Shown: piece by piece, positions 1 through 4,878 of the stretch
Position numbering within the stretch: position 1 is the stretch's first letter
Layout of the letters: every line of letters begins with the position of its first letter
NCBI GenBank assembly: GCA_947501315.1
Contig: CANMXH010000160.1
Span: 1 to 5,205 of the forward strand
DNA length: 5,205 nucleotides
From: Caulobacteraceae bacterium
GTDB taxonomy: Bacteria > Pseudomonadota > Alphaproteobacteria > Caulobacterales > Caulobacteraceae
Reading direction: 5' to 3'
The notes under the pieces: generated by a model
Databases searched by the model: none
Told to the model about the DNA's origin: nothing
What the model saw: only the letters and a program-made list of their open reading frames with translations
Translations under genes and position numbers: made by a program

Positions 1-210
1 GATGTCGTCATGCTGGACAATTTCACCCTGCCGATGCTGCGCGAGGCGGTAGCCCGCACGGCCGGACGGATCACGCTGGAAGCCTCGGGCGGGGTCAATC
101 TGGAGACGGTGCGCGGTATCGCCCAAACCGGTGTCGATGTGATCTCGGTCGGGGCCCTGACCCATTCGGCCCCGGCGCTCGACGTGGGACTGGACGCCAT
201 GCCCTGCTGA
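1..210 (+). CDS. nadC: Nicotinate-nucleotide pyrophosphorylase (quinolinate phosphoribosyltransferase), C-terminal part
   Basis: This is the last 69 codons of a gene that begins before the window; the frame is open from base 1 and ends at TGA 208-210. Its product converts quinolinate and PRPP to nicotinate mononucleotide, CO2 and pyrophosphate in de novo NAD synthesis, in the cytosol. The visible part matches the family C-terminus: an MLDNF segment at the end of a barrel strand, then LEASGGVNLETVR (the strand and phosphate-binding turn), then GVDVISVGALTHSAPALDVGL, which is the usual end of NadC. Nothing is truncated at the C-terminus. The next gene converges on it with a 77-base gap. The upstream nad genes cannot be seen, so operon membership is unknown. 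The ModD-like paralogue is less likely, because GALTHSAPALD is typical of NadC. Confidence 0.95.
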   Translation, partial: DVVMLDNFTLPMLREAVARTAGRITLEASGGVNLETVRGIAQTGVDVISVGALTHSAPALDVGLDAMPC

Positions 211-287
211 GCTGCGGACGCCGGCCGGAACGCACGGGTCGAGGCGACAGGATCAGGGTGTTCCGGACGCTGTGACCGCGTCTCGCC
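211..287. other. Convergent intergenic spacer with inverted repeats
   Basis: This is the gap between the stops of nadC and the minus-strand hydrolase gene. It contains CCGGAAC (225-231) matched by GTTCCGG (260-266), a 7-bp inverted repeat with a 28-nt gap that could extend by AC/GT with a small bulge. It overlaps a second dyad, GACGC (266-270) / GCGTC (278-282). No run of T follows either arm, so neither is a textbook intrinsic terminator. The structure may still end transcription from both sides or be targeted by Rho; that is inference. Confidence 0.35.
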
Positions 288-1331
288 TCACGCCGCCGGT
301 GCAGAGGCCTCGACAACGACCGGGGCGGTCGGGTTTGCCGGCACCGCGGTCGCCGACTCTGCAGCCTCCGTCTCGGCACCTTGCTCCTGGGCCACCAGAA
401 GGTTGTAGGCGACCGTGCCGGCTTCGAGGACCGGTCCCGTCGGGTCGAGGCTGGCCTGGATCAGGCGCGGGCCATCCGCCACGTTCGACGTCCGTGCGGC
501 ATAGGAGAAGGCCTCGCGCGAGCCGGAACGGCCGCCGAAGCGATAGAACATATGGTCACCGACCTGTCCGACCGGCACCAGCGAATGACGCCAGCCCGGT
601 GAGACGCCTGTGGTGTGGAAATGGGTCGCGTTGCCGACGCCCGCGAATACGGCTCCGGAAAGGGCGGCTGAGGCCACTGCGCGGGCCCGGTTCCAGGCGG
701 TCTGATTGACCGGTCCGCGCATCGAGCCGTCGCAGGTGAAACTGAATTGGCAGCCTGTCCGGCGCCCCGCACCCTGGAAGACCACGCCGCAGACGCTGTT
801 GGGGAAGGCGGAATGGCGCACCCGGTTCAGCACGACCTGGGTCACCGCACGCATGCCGTCCCGGCCTTCGCCGCGGGCTTCATAGTAGGCAGCCTGGGTC
901 AGGCAATCGAGATCCCGCGACGCGTCCAGCGTGCTGCCCAGACGGAAGGGCATGGCCGCAACCGGGCCGGCCAGACGAATCCGGCGCAGGCCGAAGTCTG
1001 CTTGCCGAATCCGCAATTGTTCCAGACGGGCCGTCATGAGCTCGGCCTGTCGGTCGCGCTGGGCTCCCCCTGCGACGGTATAGGGATCATGCCGCCGGGC
1101 AATGGCCAGGGCGCTCGCGTCGAGACCGCCGGCGGCCGCCGCCAGCGCTTCCTCGGTGAAGCCGGCCGCAGTGGCCCCCTCAATTCGCTCGGCCTGGGCC
1201 CGCACGGTGGTCGCCTTGGCCGCCGTGCCGCCGAGGTAGGCACAGCCGATCGCCAGCCCCAACAACGCGCCGAACGCCGCCGCCGCCGATCCGGGCCGAA
1301 TCCGGGCCGCACGATCCGCAGGGGGAGTCAC
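288..1331 (-). CDS. SleB-like cell wall hydrolase (Hydrolase_2 family), membrane-anchored or secreted
   Basis: The product is a predicted peptidoglycan-cleaving enzyme of the SleB/CwlJ (Hydrolase_2) family acting in the periplasm. With the chosen GTG start it has 347 residues: a basic N-terminus (R7-R12), one hydrophobic segment at about 16-38 (uncleaved anchor or signal peptide), a linker with LDASALAIARRHDP at 70-83, the catalytic domain at about 141-265, and an Ala/Glu/Pro-rich tail. In the domain CLTQAAYYEARGEG carries the likely catalytic Glu151, followed by VVLNRVRH, NSVCGVVFQG, TGCQFSFTCDG, AWNRAR, ATHFHTTGVSP and GDHMFYRF. The frame stays open upstream to a GTG at 1523, but that stretch uses TTA, AGA and AGG codons foreign to the gene and has no hydrophobic or conserved part, so I start at GTG 1331, just before the basic and hydrophobic segment. 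There is no clear Shine-Dalgarno there, and TTG near 1352 is an alternative. A paralogue lies at 2674-3837, facing away. Substrate bond specificity cannot be read from sequence. Confidence 0.9.
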   Translation of the reverse strand: MTPPADRAARIRPGSAAAAFGALLGLAIGCAYLGGTAAKATTVRAQAERIEGATAAGFTEEALAAAAGGLDASALAIARRHDPYTVAGGAQRDRQAELMTARLEQLRIRQADFGLRRIRLAGPVAAMPFRLGSTLDASRDLDCLTQAAYYEARGEGRDGMRAVTQVVLNRVRHSAFPNSVCGVVFQGAGRRTGCQFSFTCDGSMRGPVNQTAWNRARAVASAALSGAVFAGVGNATHFHTTGVSPGWRHSLVPVGQVGDHMFYRFGGRSGSREAFSYAARTSNVADGPRLIQASLDPTGPVLEAGTVAYNLLVAQEQGAETEAAESATAVPANPTAPVVVEASAPAA

Positions 1332-1339
1332 ACGCGTGT
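1330..1339. repeat. Perfect 10-bp palindrome over the hydrolase start codon
   Basis: ACACGCGTGT is its own reverse complement. It overlaps the chosen GTG start (1331-1329 on the minus strand). A dyad at this place could be a repressor site or could fold at the start of the mRNA. In GC-rich DNA a chance 10-mer is also possible. No second copy was seen in the window. Confidence 0.35.
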
Positions 1340-1418
1340 TATTGGCTGGCGACAAGGGCCTGGTCCTGTACGGCAGGGCGCAATGCCGCCCCCGGGTAGT
1401 CTCGCAACCGGGCGATCC

Positions 1419-1435
1419 TCTCCAAACTGTGGAGA
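1419..1435 (-). other. Small hairpin in the predicted hydrolase leader
   Basis: TCTCCA (1419-1424) and TGGAGA (1430-1435) form a perfect 6-bp stem with a 5-nt loop. It sits in the stretch that would be the untranslated leader if transcription starts near 1571 on the minus strand and translation near 1331. It has no T-run, so it is not a terminator. Regulatory meaning is inferred only. Confidence 0.3.
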
Positions 1436-1533
1436 CCGGACCCGCGAACCGCCTGCGTTGGATCAATGGCCAGCAAAATAACCAGCTATCGAGGAAGGGC
1501 CTTAAACCAGCCATTTGTGGCACTAATGTGGTT

Positions 1534-1557
1534 GATTCGCAAGAATCCGGAGTCCGG
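1534..1557. other. Cluster of three GANTC sites within two tiny hairpins
   Basis: GATTC (1534-1538), GAATC (1543-1547) and GAGTC (1550-1554) lie within 21 bp. GANTC is the target of the cell-cycle methyltransferase CcrM in Alphaproteobacteria, and methylated promoter sites recruit GcrA in Caulobacter. The first two are arms of a perfect 5-bp stem with a GCAA (GNRA) loop; the third lies in CCGGAGTCCGG (1547-1557), whose outer five bases on each side pair. The cluster is just downstream of the predicted minus-strand transcription start. The site matches are seen directly; methylation and control are inferred. Confidence 0.45.
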
Positions 1558-1577
1558 CAACATCGCGGTTTATCGGC

Positions 1578-1606
1578 ATTGTAGTCAACAGGTTAGCGGG
1601 TCTCAA
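1578..1606 (-). promoter_or_regulatory. Sigma70-type promoter reading toward the hydrolase at 288-1331
   Basis: Read on the minus strand, TTGAGA (1606-1601) and TACAAT (1583-1578) are separated by exactly 17 bases. Each hexamer matches five of six bases of the TTGACA/TATAAT consensus. Transcription would begin near 1571, giving a leader of about 240 nt before GTG 1331. The fit to the Caulobacter-specific -10 form (GCTANAWC) is poor, so this rests on the general consensus. It also supplies a possible alternative: a start near 1514-1523 would have a normal leader, but that stretch does not look coding. Confidence 0.4.
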
Positions 1607-1765
1607 TGTTCTGCATCATACATCAGTGCATCGCTATTTTACTGTATTTGCTTTCATGTGAACGACATGGTGCGGGTGTCTGATTGATATCGGCGGATTG
1701 AAAGGGTCCCTGACTGTTGTCATTGTCCGCGCCTGACGGGCGATTTTTACATGAAACTGCGATCC

Positions 1766-1790
1766 GGAACTGACGGCGTGGGCGGACGTT
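1766..1790 (+). promoter_or_regulatory. EcfG/SigT-type general stress response promoter
   Basis: GGAAC (1766-1770) and CGTT (1787-1790) are separated by exactly 16 bases. This is the consensus recognised by the alphaproteobacterial general stress sigma factor (EcfG family; SigT in Caulobacter, RpoE2 in Sinorhizobium). Transcription would begin about 1796-1798, leaving a short leader with AAGGA at 1807-1811 before the ATG at 1819. I checked the other GGAAC and GTTCC occurrences I could find in the window and none had a correctly spaced CGTT. The site points straight at the small lipoprotein gene, which supports a real promoter. Confidence 0.72.
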
Positions 1791-1806
1791 CAAGACGCGT
1801 TGTTGC

Positions 1807-1811
1807 AAGGA
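1807..1811 (+). promoter_or_regulatory. Ribosome binding site of the small lipoprotein
   Basis: AAGGA stands 7 bases before ATG 1819, a good Shine-Dalgarno match that fixes the start. A GANTC site (GATTC, 1810-1814) overlaps it. Confidence 0.7.
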
Positions 1812-1818
1812 TTCCGTC

Positions 1819-2004
1819 ATGAAACGCGCCGTCACCGCCCTTTCGGTCACAATCATCGCACTCGCCGCCGCTGCCTGCGGCCAGACCATCGAGCAGAGGG
1901 CCGCCACCGGGGCCATCGCCGGCGCGGTCGTGGCAGGGCCTGTCGGCGCAGCCGTCGGCGGCGTTGCGGGCGCTGCGGTCGGCCAGCCTGACAAGCCGAA
2001 CTGA
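1819..2004 (+). CDS. Small glycine-zipper lipoprotein, probably stress-induced
   Basis: The product has 61 residues. It begins MKR, followed by a hydrophobic stretch (4-19) ending in LAAAAC, a signal peptidase II lipobox with the modified cysteine at residue 20. Gly follows the Cys and there is no Asp at +2, so outer-membrane sorting is likely by the enterobacterial rule. The mature part is only 42 residues: a short polar piece (GQTIEQRA), then a glycine zipper with small residues every fourth position, G31, G35, A39, G43, G47, G51 and G55, and a polar QPDKPN tail. Such zippers pack helices in membranes; the precise function is unknown. AAGGA precedes the ATG by 7 bases. The EcfG-type promoter at 1766-1790 suggests induction in the general stress response. 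The gene lies 159 bases before the DUF6481-like gene and need not be cotranscribed with it. It resembles the very common small lipoproteins annotated as hypothetical or glycine-zipper proteins. Confidence 0.82.
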   Translation: MKRAVTALSVTIIALAAAACGQTIEQRAATGAIAGAVVAGPVGAAVGGVAGAAVGQPDKPN

Positions 2005-2067
2005 CACAGTCCGCCTTCGATCGAGCGGCGTGGACCCCGGGAAAGCCTCGCGAACTTGATTTTCGCT

Positions 2068-2077
2068 CCCATATGGG
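2068..2077. repeat. Palindrome CCCATATGGG upstream of the DUF6481-like gene
   Basis: This is a perfect 10-bp palindrome with TTGATT (2056-2061) just before it and about 86 bases ahead of the ATG at 2164. It could be an operator in the promoter region of the downstream gene. No convincing -10 element is visible at the right spacing from TTGATT. Confidence 0.3.
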
Positions 2078-2163
2078 GTTAGCGACGCGCCGGGCTGCGC
2101 TGCAAACCGCCCGACCGCGTTCCAGCGCATCCATAAACGACCAAGGACATCGACGCCCTCCGC

Positions 2164-2526
2164 ATGAGAGATCTGAAACAGACCGGCTTCACGGACCGCC
2201 TTACCGCCCAGCAGGAGGCCAAGAAGGCCCTGCTCGCCCGGTTCAAACCCAAGGCCGCCGCCCCCGATCCCGAATTCGAAAAACTGGCCGCCAAGCGTGC
2301 GGCCGAGAAGGAGGCGCTGCGTCAGCAGCATGAACTCGCCAAGGCGGAAGCCCGCCGGGAAAGGGCCGAGCGGGAAGCCGCACGTCTTGCCGCAGAGGCC
2401 GAGGCCCAGGAAGCGGTTGAGGCGGAGAAGCGCGCTGCCCGCAAGGAGCGCAAGGCCCTGACGAAGGAAGAACAAAAGGCCGCCCGCGACGCCCGCTACG
2501 CCGCCCGCAAGGCGCGCACACGCTGA
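2164..2526 (+). CDS. DUF6481-like charged helical protein
   Basis: The product has 120 residues. It begins with a short conserved-looking part (MRDLKQTGFTDRLTAQQEAKK), then ALLARFKPK, and from about residue 38 it is almost only Ala, Lys, Arg and Glu, predicted as one long helix or coiled coil. It ends ARDARYAARKARTR. The opening, the ALLxRF segment and the ending match my memory of DUF6481 proteins, small cytosolic proteins widespread in Alphaproteobacteria with no known function. There is no signal peptide or membrane segment. The only Shine-Dalgarno-like AAGGA (2143-2147) is 16 bases before the ATG, which is too far for normal use; no start codon lies at a better spacing in this frame, so ATG 2164 is kept. 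A hairpin terminator follows the stop. The large open frame on the opposite strand (1747-2640) is a by-product of the skewed composition. The family name is from recall, not a search. Confidence 0.78.
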   Translation: MRDLKQTGFTDRLTAQQEAKKALLARFKPKAAAPDPEFEKLAAKRAAEKEALRQQHELAKAEARRERAEREAARLAAEAEAQEAVEAEKRAARKERKALTKEEQKAARDARYAARKARTR

Positions 2527-2535
2527 GGCGAGGGC

Positions 2536-2568
2536 AAGGCGGCCGAATGCCGGCCGCACCGGCCTTTT
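2536..2568 (+). terminator. Probable hairpin terminator after the DUF6481-like gene
   Basis: Ten bases after the TGA, AAGGC (2536-2540) can pair with GCCTT (2562-2566), enclosing an inner stem GGCCG (2541-2545) / CGGCC (2551-2555). A competing fold is GCCGG (2549-2553) / CCGGC (2559-2563), followed by CTTTT. The T-run is only four bases long, so efficiency is uncertain. Confidence 0.5.
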
Positions 2569-2588
2569 CCGCCTGAAAAACGCCCGGC

Positions 2589-2594
2589 TTGACG
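2589..2594 (+). promoter_or_regulatory. Possible -35 element for the second hydrolase gene
   Basis: TTGACG matches the -35 form used in Caulobacter housekeeping promoters. No clear -10 is found 10-18 bases downstream, so the call is weak. A start of transcription near 2625 would exclude the ATG at 2608 and favour the starts at 2674 or 2680. The element overlaps the dyad TGACGC (2590-2595) / GCGTCA (2603-2608). Confidence 0.2.
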
Positions 2595-2673
2595 CGCATC
2601 CTGCGTCATGGCCGGGACCTGCCGCGGCTTGGGAGCCCATTGTTTGGCCAGGAACGACTGGACCGCGAAGCTG

Positions 2674-3837
2674 ATGGGGATGCGCCGCCTGTTGGCCGCC
2701 ATGCCCGTTGTTCTGGCTGCTGTCGGCGTCGCCGTGACCGCCAGCTCAACGCCGCGTCCGGAGATCGATCGCCGTGCCGAGACGGTCCGCAATGTGACCG
2801 GCGGTGACCTCGGAGCCCGCGGTTTTGCCGCCATAACGGCCCGAATGGACGCTTCGCAACTGGCCATCGCCCTGCGCCATGACCCCGAGGCGCGACGCGC
2901 GGCGCTTTACGGTCTGACCCCGGGCTGGGAGAGCCTGACCCTTGCGGGCCGGCCGACGCTGGACCTTGGCGTTACGGGTCTGGACGCGATGAAGCTCAAT
3001 GCGGCGACGCCGGACGCCTCCCGGTTCTTGCGGGTCGCTGCGCCCTTCGTCTTCAGGCCCGCGACGGCAGAGGATCGCCGCCGGGCCCTGCGCTGCCTGA
3101 CACAAGGCATCTACTATGAGGCGGCGCTCGAGCCGACCGAAGGCCAGGAGGCCGTCGCCCAGGTGATCCTGAACCGGGTGCGTGACCCCAACTACGCCAA
3201 CAGCATCTGCGGCGTGGTGTTTGAGGGAGCCGAACGCACCACGGGCTGCCAGTTCAGCTTCACCTGCGACGGCGCCCTGGCACAGCCACCGGTCAGCTGG
3301 GCCTGGAACCGTGCCCGGGTTGTGGCGGAGCGGGCCCTGGCCGGCCATGTCTCGGCGCGGGTCGGCACGGCGACCCATTATCATGCCGACTATGTGCACC
3401 CGTGGTGGGCGCCGACCCTGAACAAGCTGACCCGGATCGGGGCGCACATCTTCTATCGCTGGAAGGGCGTCTATGGCGAGCCGGCGGCCTTCCGTCAGGC
3501 CTATGCCGGGCGCGAGCCCCTCATCGACGAGGCCCGGTTCTCGCGGCCCCGTATCCAGATCGTCCCGGCGAGCGAGGCCGAACTGGCCCTCGATGAGGCC
3601 GCTGCCCGGGGCGAGAGCCTCATGCGCACCGTTGAGATCGACGGCCGGACCCGGGTCGTCGGTGTTGCCTCCCTGGGCGGTCGCCGCCAGGCCACCGCCA
3701 CCGAGATCGCGGCGATCAATCAGAGGCTCGCGGCCTTTGAGGCCCCGGAGCCGCCGACACCCCAGCCGACCCTCCGCGTGGCTCCGCCGGGCGTGACGCC
3801 CATGGATGTCGAGGAAGTGGGCCGACCCGTTTCCTGA
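2674..3837 (+). CDS. SleB-like cell wall hydrolase (Hydrolase_2 family), second copy
   Basis: This is a predicted periplasmic peptidoglycan hydrolase, 387 residues from ATG 2674. A signal peptide or anchor (MGMRRLL then hydrophobic to about residue 23) is followed by a linker with MDASQLAIALRHDP at 58-71 and a segment ending LNAATPDASRFLRVAAPFVFRP. The catalytic domain is at about 139-263: CLTQGIYYEAALEPTEGQ with the likely catalytic Glu149, then VILNRVRDP, SICGVVFEG, TGCQFSFTCDG, AWNRAR, ATHYHADYVHPWW and GAHIFYRW. The C-terminus is Pro-rich. The EAALEP variant replaces the EARGE of the copy at 288-1331 and is, as I recall, common in alphaproteobacterial members. The frame is open to ATG 2608, but those 22 residues come before the signal sequence and resemble nothing; ATG 2680 is equally possible. 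No strong ribosome site marks any start. It converges on trxB with a 33-base gap. The exact bond cleaved is not known from sequence. Confidence 0.9.
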   Translation: MGMRRLLAAMPVVLAAVGVAVTASSTPRPEIDRRAETVRNVTGGDLGARGFAAITARMDASQLAIALRHDPEARRAALYGLTPGWESLTLAGRPTLDLGVTGLDAMKLNAATPDASRFLRVAAPFVFRPATAEDRRRALRCLTQGIYYEAALEPTEGQEAVAQVILNRVRDPNYANSICGVVFEGAERTTGCQFSFTCDGALAQPPVSWAWNRARVVAERALAGHVSARVGTATHYHADYVHPWWAPTLNKLTRIGAHIFYRWKGVYGEPAAFRQAYAGREPLIDEARFSRPRIQIVPASEAELALDEAAARGESLMRTVEIDGRTRVVGVASLGGRRQATATEIAAINQRLAAFEAPEPPTPQPTLRVAPPGVTPMDVEEVGRPVS

Positions 3838-3853
3838 TCCGCCTGTCAGCCCG

Positions 3854-3866
3854 GCCGGAGACCGGC
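3854..3866. terminator. Possible terminator hairpin between convergent genes
   Basis: GCCGG (3854-3858) and CCGGC (3862-3866) form a 5-bp GC stem with an AGA loop, in the 33-base gap between the stops of the hydrolase gene and trxB. On the plus strand a T6 run follows only at 3882-3887, inside the end of trxB; on the minus strand there is no T-run. It may serve both directions but is not a typical intrinsic terminator. Confidence 0.3.
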
Positions 3867-3870
3867 GTCA

Positions 3871-4878
3871 TCAGACCCCGATTTTTTCCGCCTGATTGTG
3901 CGAAATCGGGTCCCGGGTGCGGGCGTGGTCCTGCTCGGCCAGGAAGCGGACGGCTTCCAGCGCAGCCATACAACCCATGCCGGCGGCGGTGACCGCCTGG
4001 CGATAGATGTCGTCGGTGACGTCGCCGGCGGCCCAGACGCCCTCGATTGCGGTGGCCGTGGTCCCGGGCTTCACCACCAGATAGCCGCCCTGTTTGGTTT
4101 CCAGCTGGCCGGTAAACAGGTCCGAGGACGGGGCGTGGCCGATGGCGATGAAGACGCCGTCGGCGGTGATGTTGTGGGTCTCGCCCGTCTGGACGTTCTT
4201 CAGCCGGGCACCGGTGACATTGACGCCGCCGAAGCTGTTGGTCTCGCCGAGGATCTCGTCGATGGCGCTGTTCCAGACCACCTCGACCTTGGGGTTGGAG
4301 AACAGTCGGTCCTGCAGGATGCGTTCGGCGCGGAACGCGTCGCGGCGGTGGATGACGGTGACCTTCGACGCGAAATTGGTCAGGAACAGCGCCTCCTCGA
4401 CCGCGGTATTGCCGCCGCCGACGACGATCACCTCCTTGCCGCGATAGAAGAAGCCGTCGCAGGTGGCGCAGGCCGAGACGCCGAAGCCCTGGTATTTGGC
4501 TTCGCTCTCGATCCCCAGCCATTTGGCCTGGGCACCGGTCGAGATGATCACCGTCTCGGCCAGCATCTCGGTCCCCGAATCGAGCGTCAGGCGGAAGGGC
4601 CGCTGTGACAGATCGGCCTTGACCACGATGTCCTCGATGATCTCGGTGCCGACGTGCGCGGCCTGGGCGCGCATCTGCTCCATCAGCCAGGGGCCCTGGA
4701 TGACGTCGGCAAAGCCGGGATAGTTCTCGACATCGGTGGTGATGGTCAGCTGGCCGCCGGGCTGCAGGCCGGCGATGATGACGGGGCTCAGCAGGGCGCG
4801 CGCCGCATAGATGGCGGCGGTCCAGCCGGCGGGGCCGGAACCGATGATGGCGACGCGGACAGTTCTGGGGGTGCTCAT
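3871..4878 (-). CDS. trxB: Thioredoxin-disulfide reductase
   Basis: The product has 335 residues. It transfers electrons from NADPH through FAD and a redox-active disulfide to thioredoxin in the cytosol, supporting disulfide reduction and ribonucleotide reductase. The family motifs occur in order: GSGPAG at 13-18 (FAD dinucleotide fold), PGGQL at 40-44, STGAQA at 113-118, the active-site CATC at 137-140, GGGNTAVEEA at 154-163 (NADPH fold), HRRDAFRA at 177-184 (NADPH-binding arginines), AIGHAPS at 245-251 and AAGDVTD at 283-289 (FAD contact). Length is normal or slightly long, with a polar C-terminal tail of about 15 residues. The ATG at 4878 starts a normal N-terminus (MSTPRTVRVAIIGSGPAG); no Shine-Dalgarno is seen before it. 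Trp19 stands where Tyr is usual after GSGPAG; this is conservative. It diverges from the gene at 4946 across 67 bases. Related ferredoxin-NADP reductases lack the CATC pair, so the assignment is firm. Confidence 0.97.
   Translation of the reverse strand: MSTPRTVRVAIIGSGPAGWTAAIYAARALLSPVIIAGLQPGGQLTITTDVENYPGFADVIQGPWLMEQMRAQAAHVGTEIIEDIVVKADLSQRPFRLTLDSGTEMLAETVIISTGAQAKWLGIESEAKYQGFGVSACATCDGFFYRGKEVIVVGGGNTAVEEALFLTNFASKVTVIHRRDAFRAERILQDRLFSNPKVEVVWNSAIDEILGETNSFGGVNVTGARLKNVQTGETHNITADGVFIAIGHAPSSDLFTGQLETKQGGYLVVKPGTTATAIEGVWAAGDVTDDIYRQAVTAAGMGCMAALEAVRFLAEQDHARTRDPISHNQAEKIGV

Larger units (their letters stand above)
1332..1818. other. Long AT-richer intergenic region (leader, promoters, hairpins)
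   Basis: These 487 bases separate two divergent genes. The part from about 1460 to 1760 is clearly richer in A and T than the rest of the window. No open frame in it has codon use like the neighbouring genes. It holds a minus-strand sigma70-like promoter (1578-1606), a GANTC cluster (1534-1554), a hairpin TCTCCA/TGGAGA (1419-1424 with 1430-1435), and a plus-strand EcfG-type promoter (1766-1790). A weak stem CGCC (1730-1733) / GGCG (1739-1742) followed by ATTTTT (1743-1748) is also present; it is too short to call a terminator with confidence. An unannotated small RNA is possible but not shown. Confidence 0.6.

Noticed and set aside
747..1481. 244-codon plus-strand frame antisense to the first hydrolase
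   Set aside because: The opposite strand encodes a full SleB domain; this frame has no motif and no plausible start region.
1332..1523. N-terminal extension of the first hydrolase to GTG 1523 (411 residues)
   Set aside because: The extension uses TTA, AGA and AGG codons, shows no conserved feature, and precedes the basic plus hydrophobic segment expected at a protein N-terminus.
1518..1534. Possible sigma54 promoter (TGGCAC followed by TGGTTG)
   Set aside because: The -24 half is perfect, but the required GC at -12 is missing at the correct spacing.
1466..1687. 73-codon plus-strand frame in the AT-rich gap
   Set aside because: Codon use is unlike the neighbours, there is no ribosome site, the protein has no coherent features, and the EcfG promoter and its gene lie further downstream.
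1751..1822. 23-codon upstream frame whose TGA overlaps the lipoprotein ATG
   Set aside because: The EcfG-type promoter lies inside it, so the predicted transcript would not contain its start; there is also no ribosome site.
2055..2075. Possible RpoH-type promoter (CTTGAT then CATATG)
   Set aside because: The two boxes are only about 8-10 bases apart, too close for a heat shock promoter.
1747..2640. 297-codon open frame on the minus strand over the lipoprotein and DUF6481-like genes
   Set aside because: It is the complement of an Ala/Lys/Glu-rich gene and shows low-complexity Leu/Gly/Phe text with no family motif. The plus-strand genes have a lipobox, a ribosome site and family-like ends.
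2608..2673. N-terminal extension of the second hydrolase to ATG 2608 (409 residues)
   Set aside because: Twenty-two residues without features would precede the signal sequence; starts at 2674 or 2680 give a normal signal peptide. It cannot be excluded without alignment.
2746..3447. 233-codon minus-strand frame antisense to the second hydrolase
   Set aside because: It is a shadow of the hydrolase gene, with no ribosome site and no domain.
3716..4522. 268-codon minus-strand frame within trxB and the hydrolase end
   Set aside because: It is Arg/Gly/His-rich out-of-frame reading of trxB, whose motifs are complete in the other frame.
3898..4608. 236-codon plus-strand frame antisense to trxB
   Set aside because: It is a composition-driven antisense frame with no recognisable domain.
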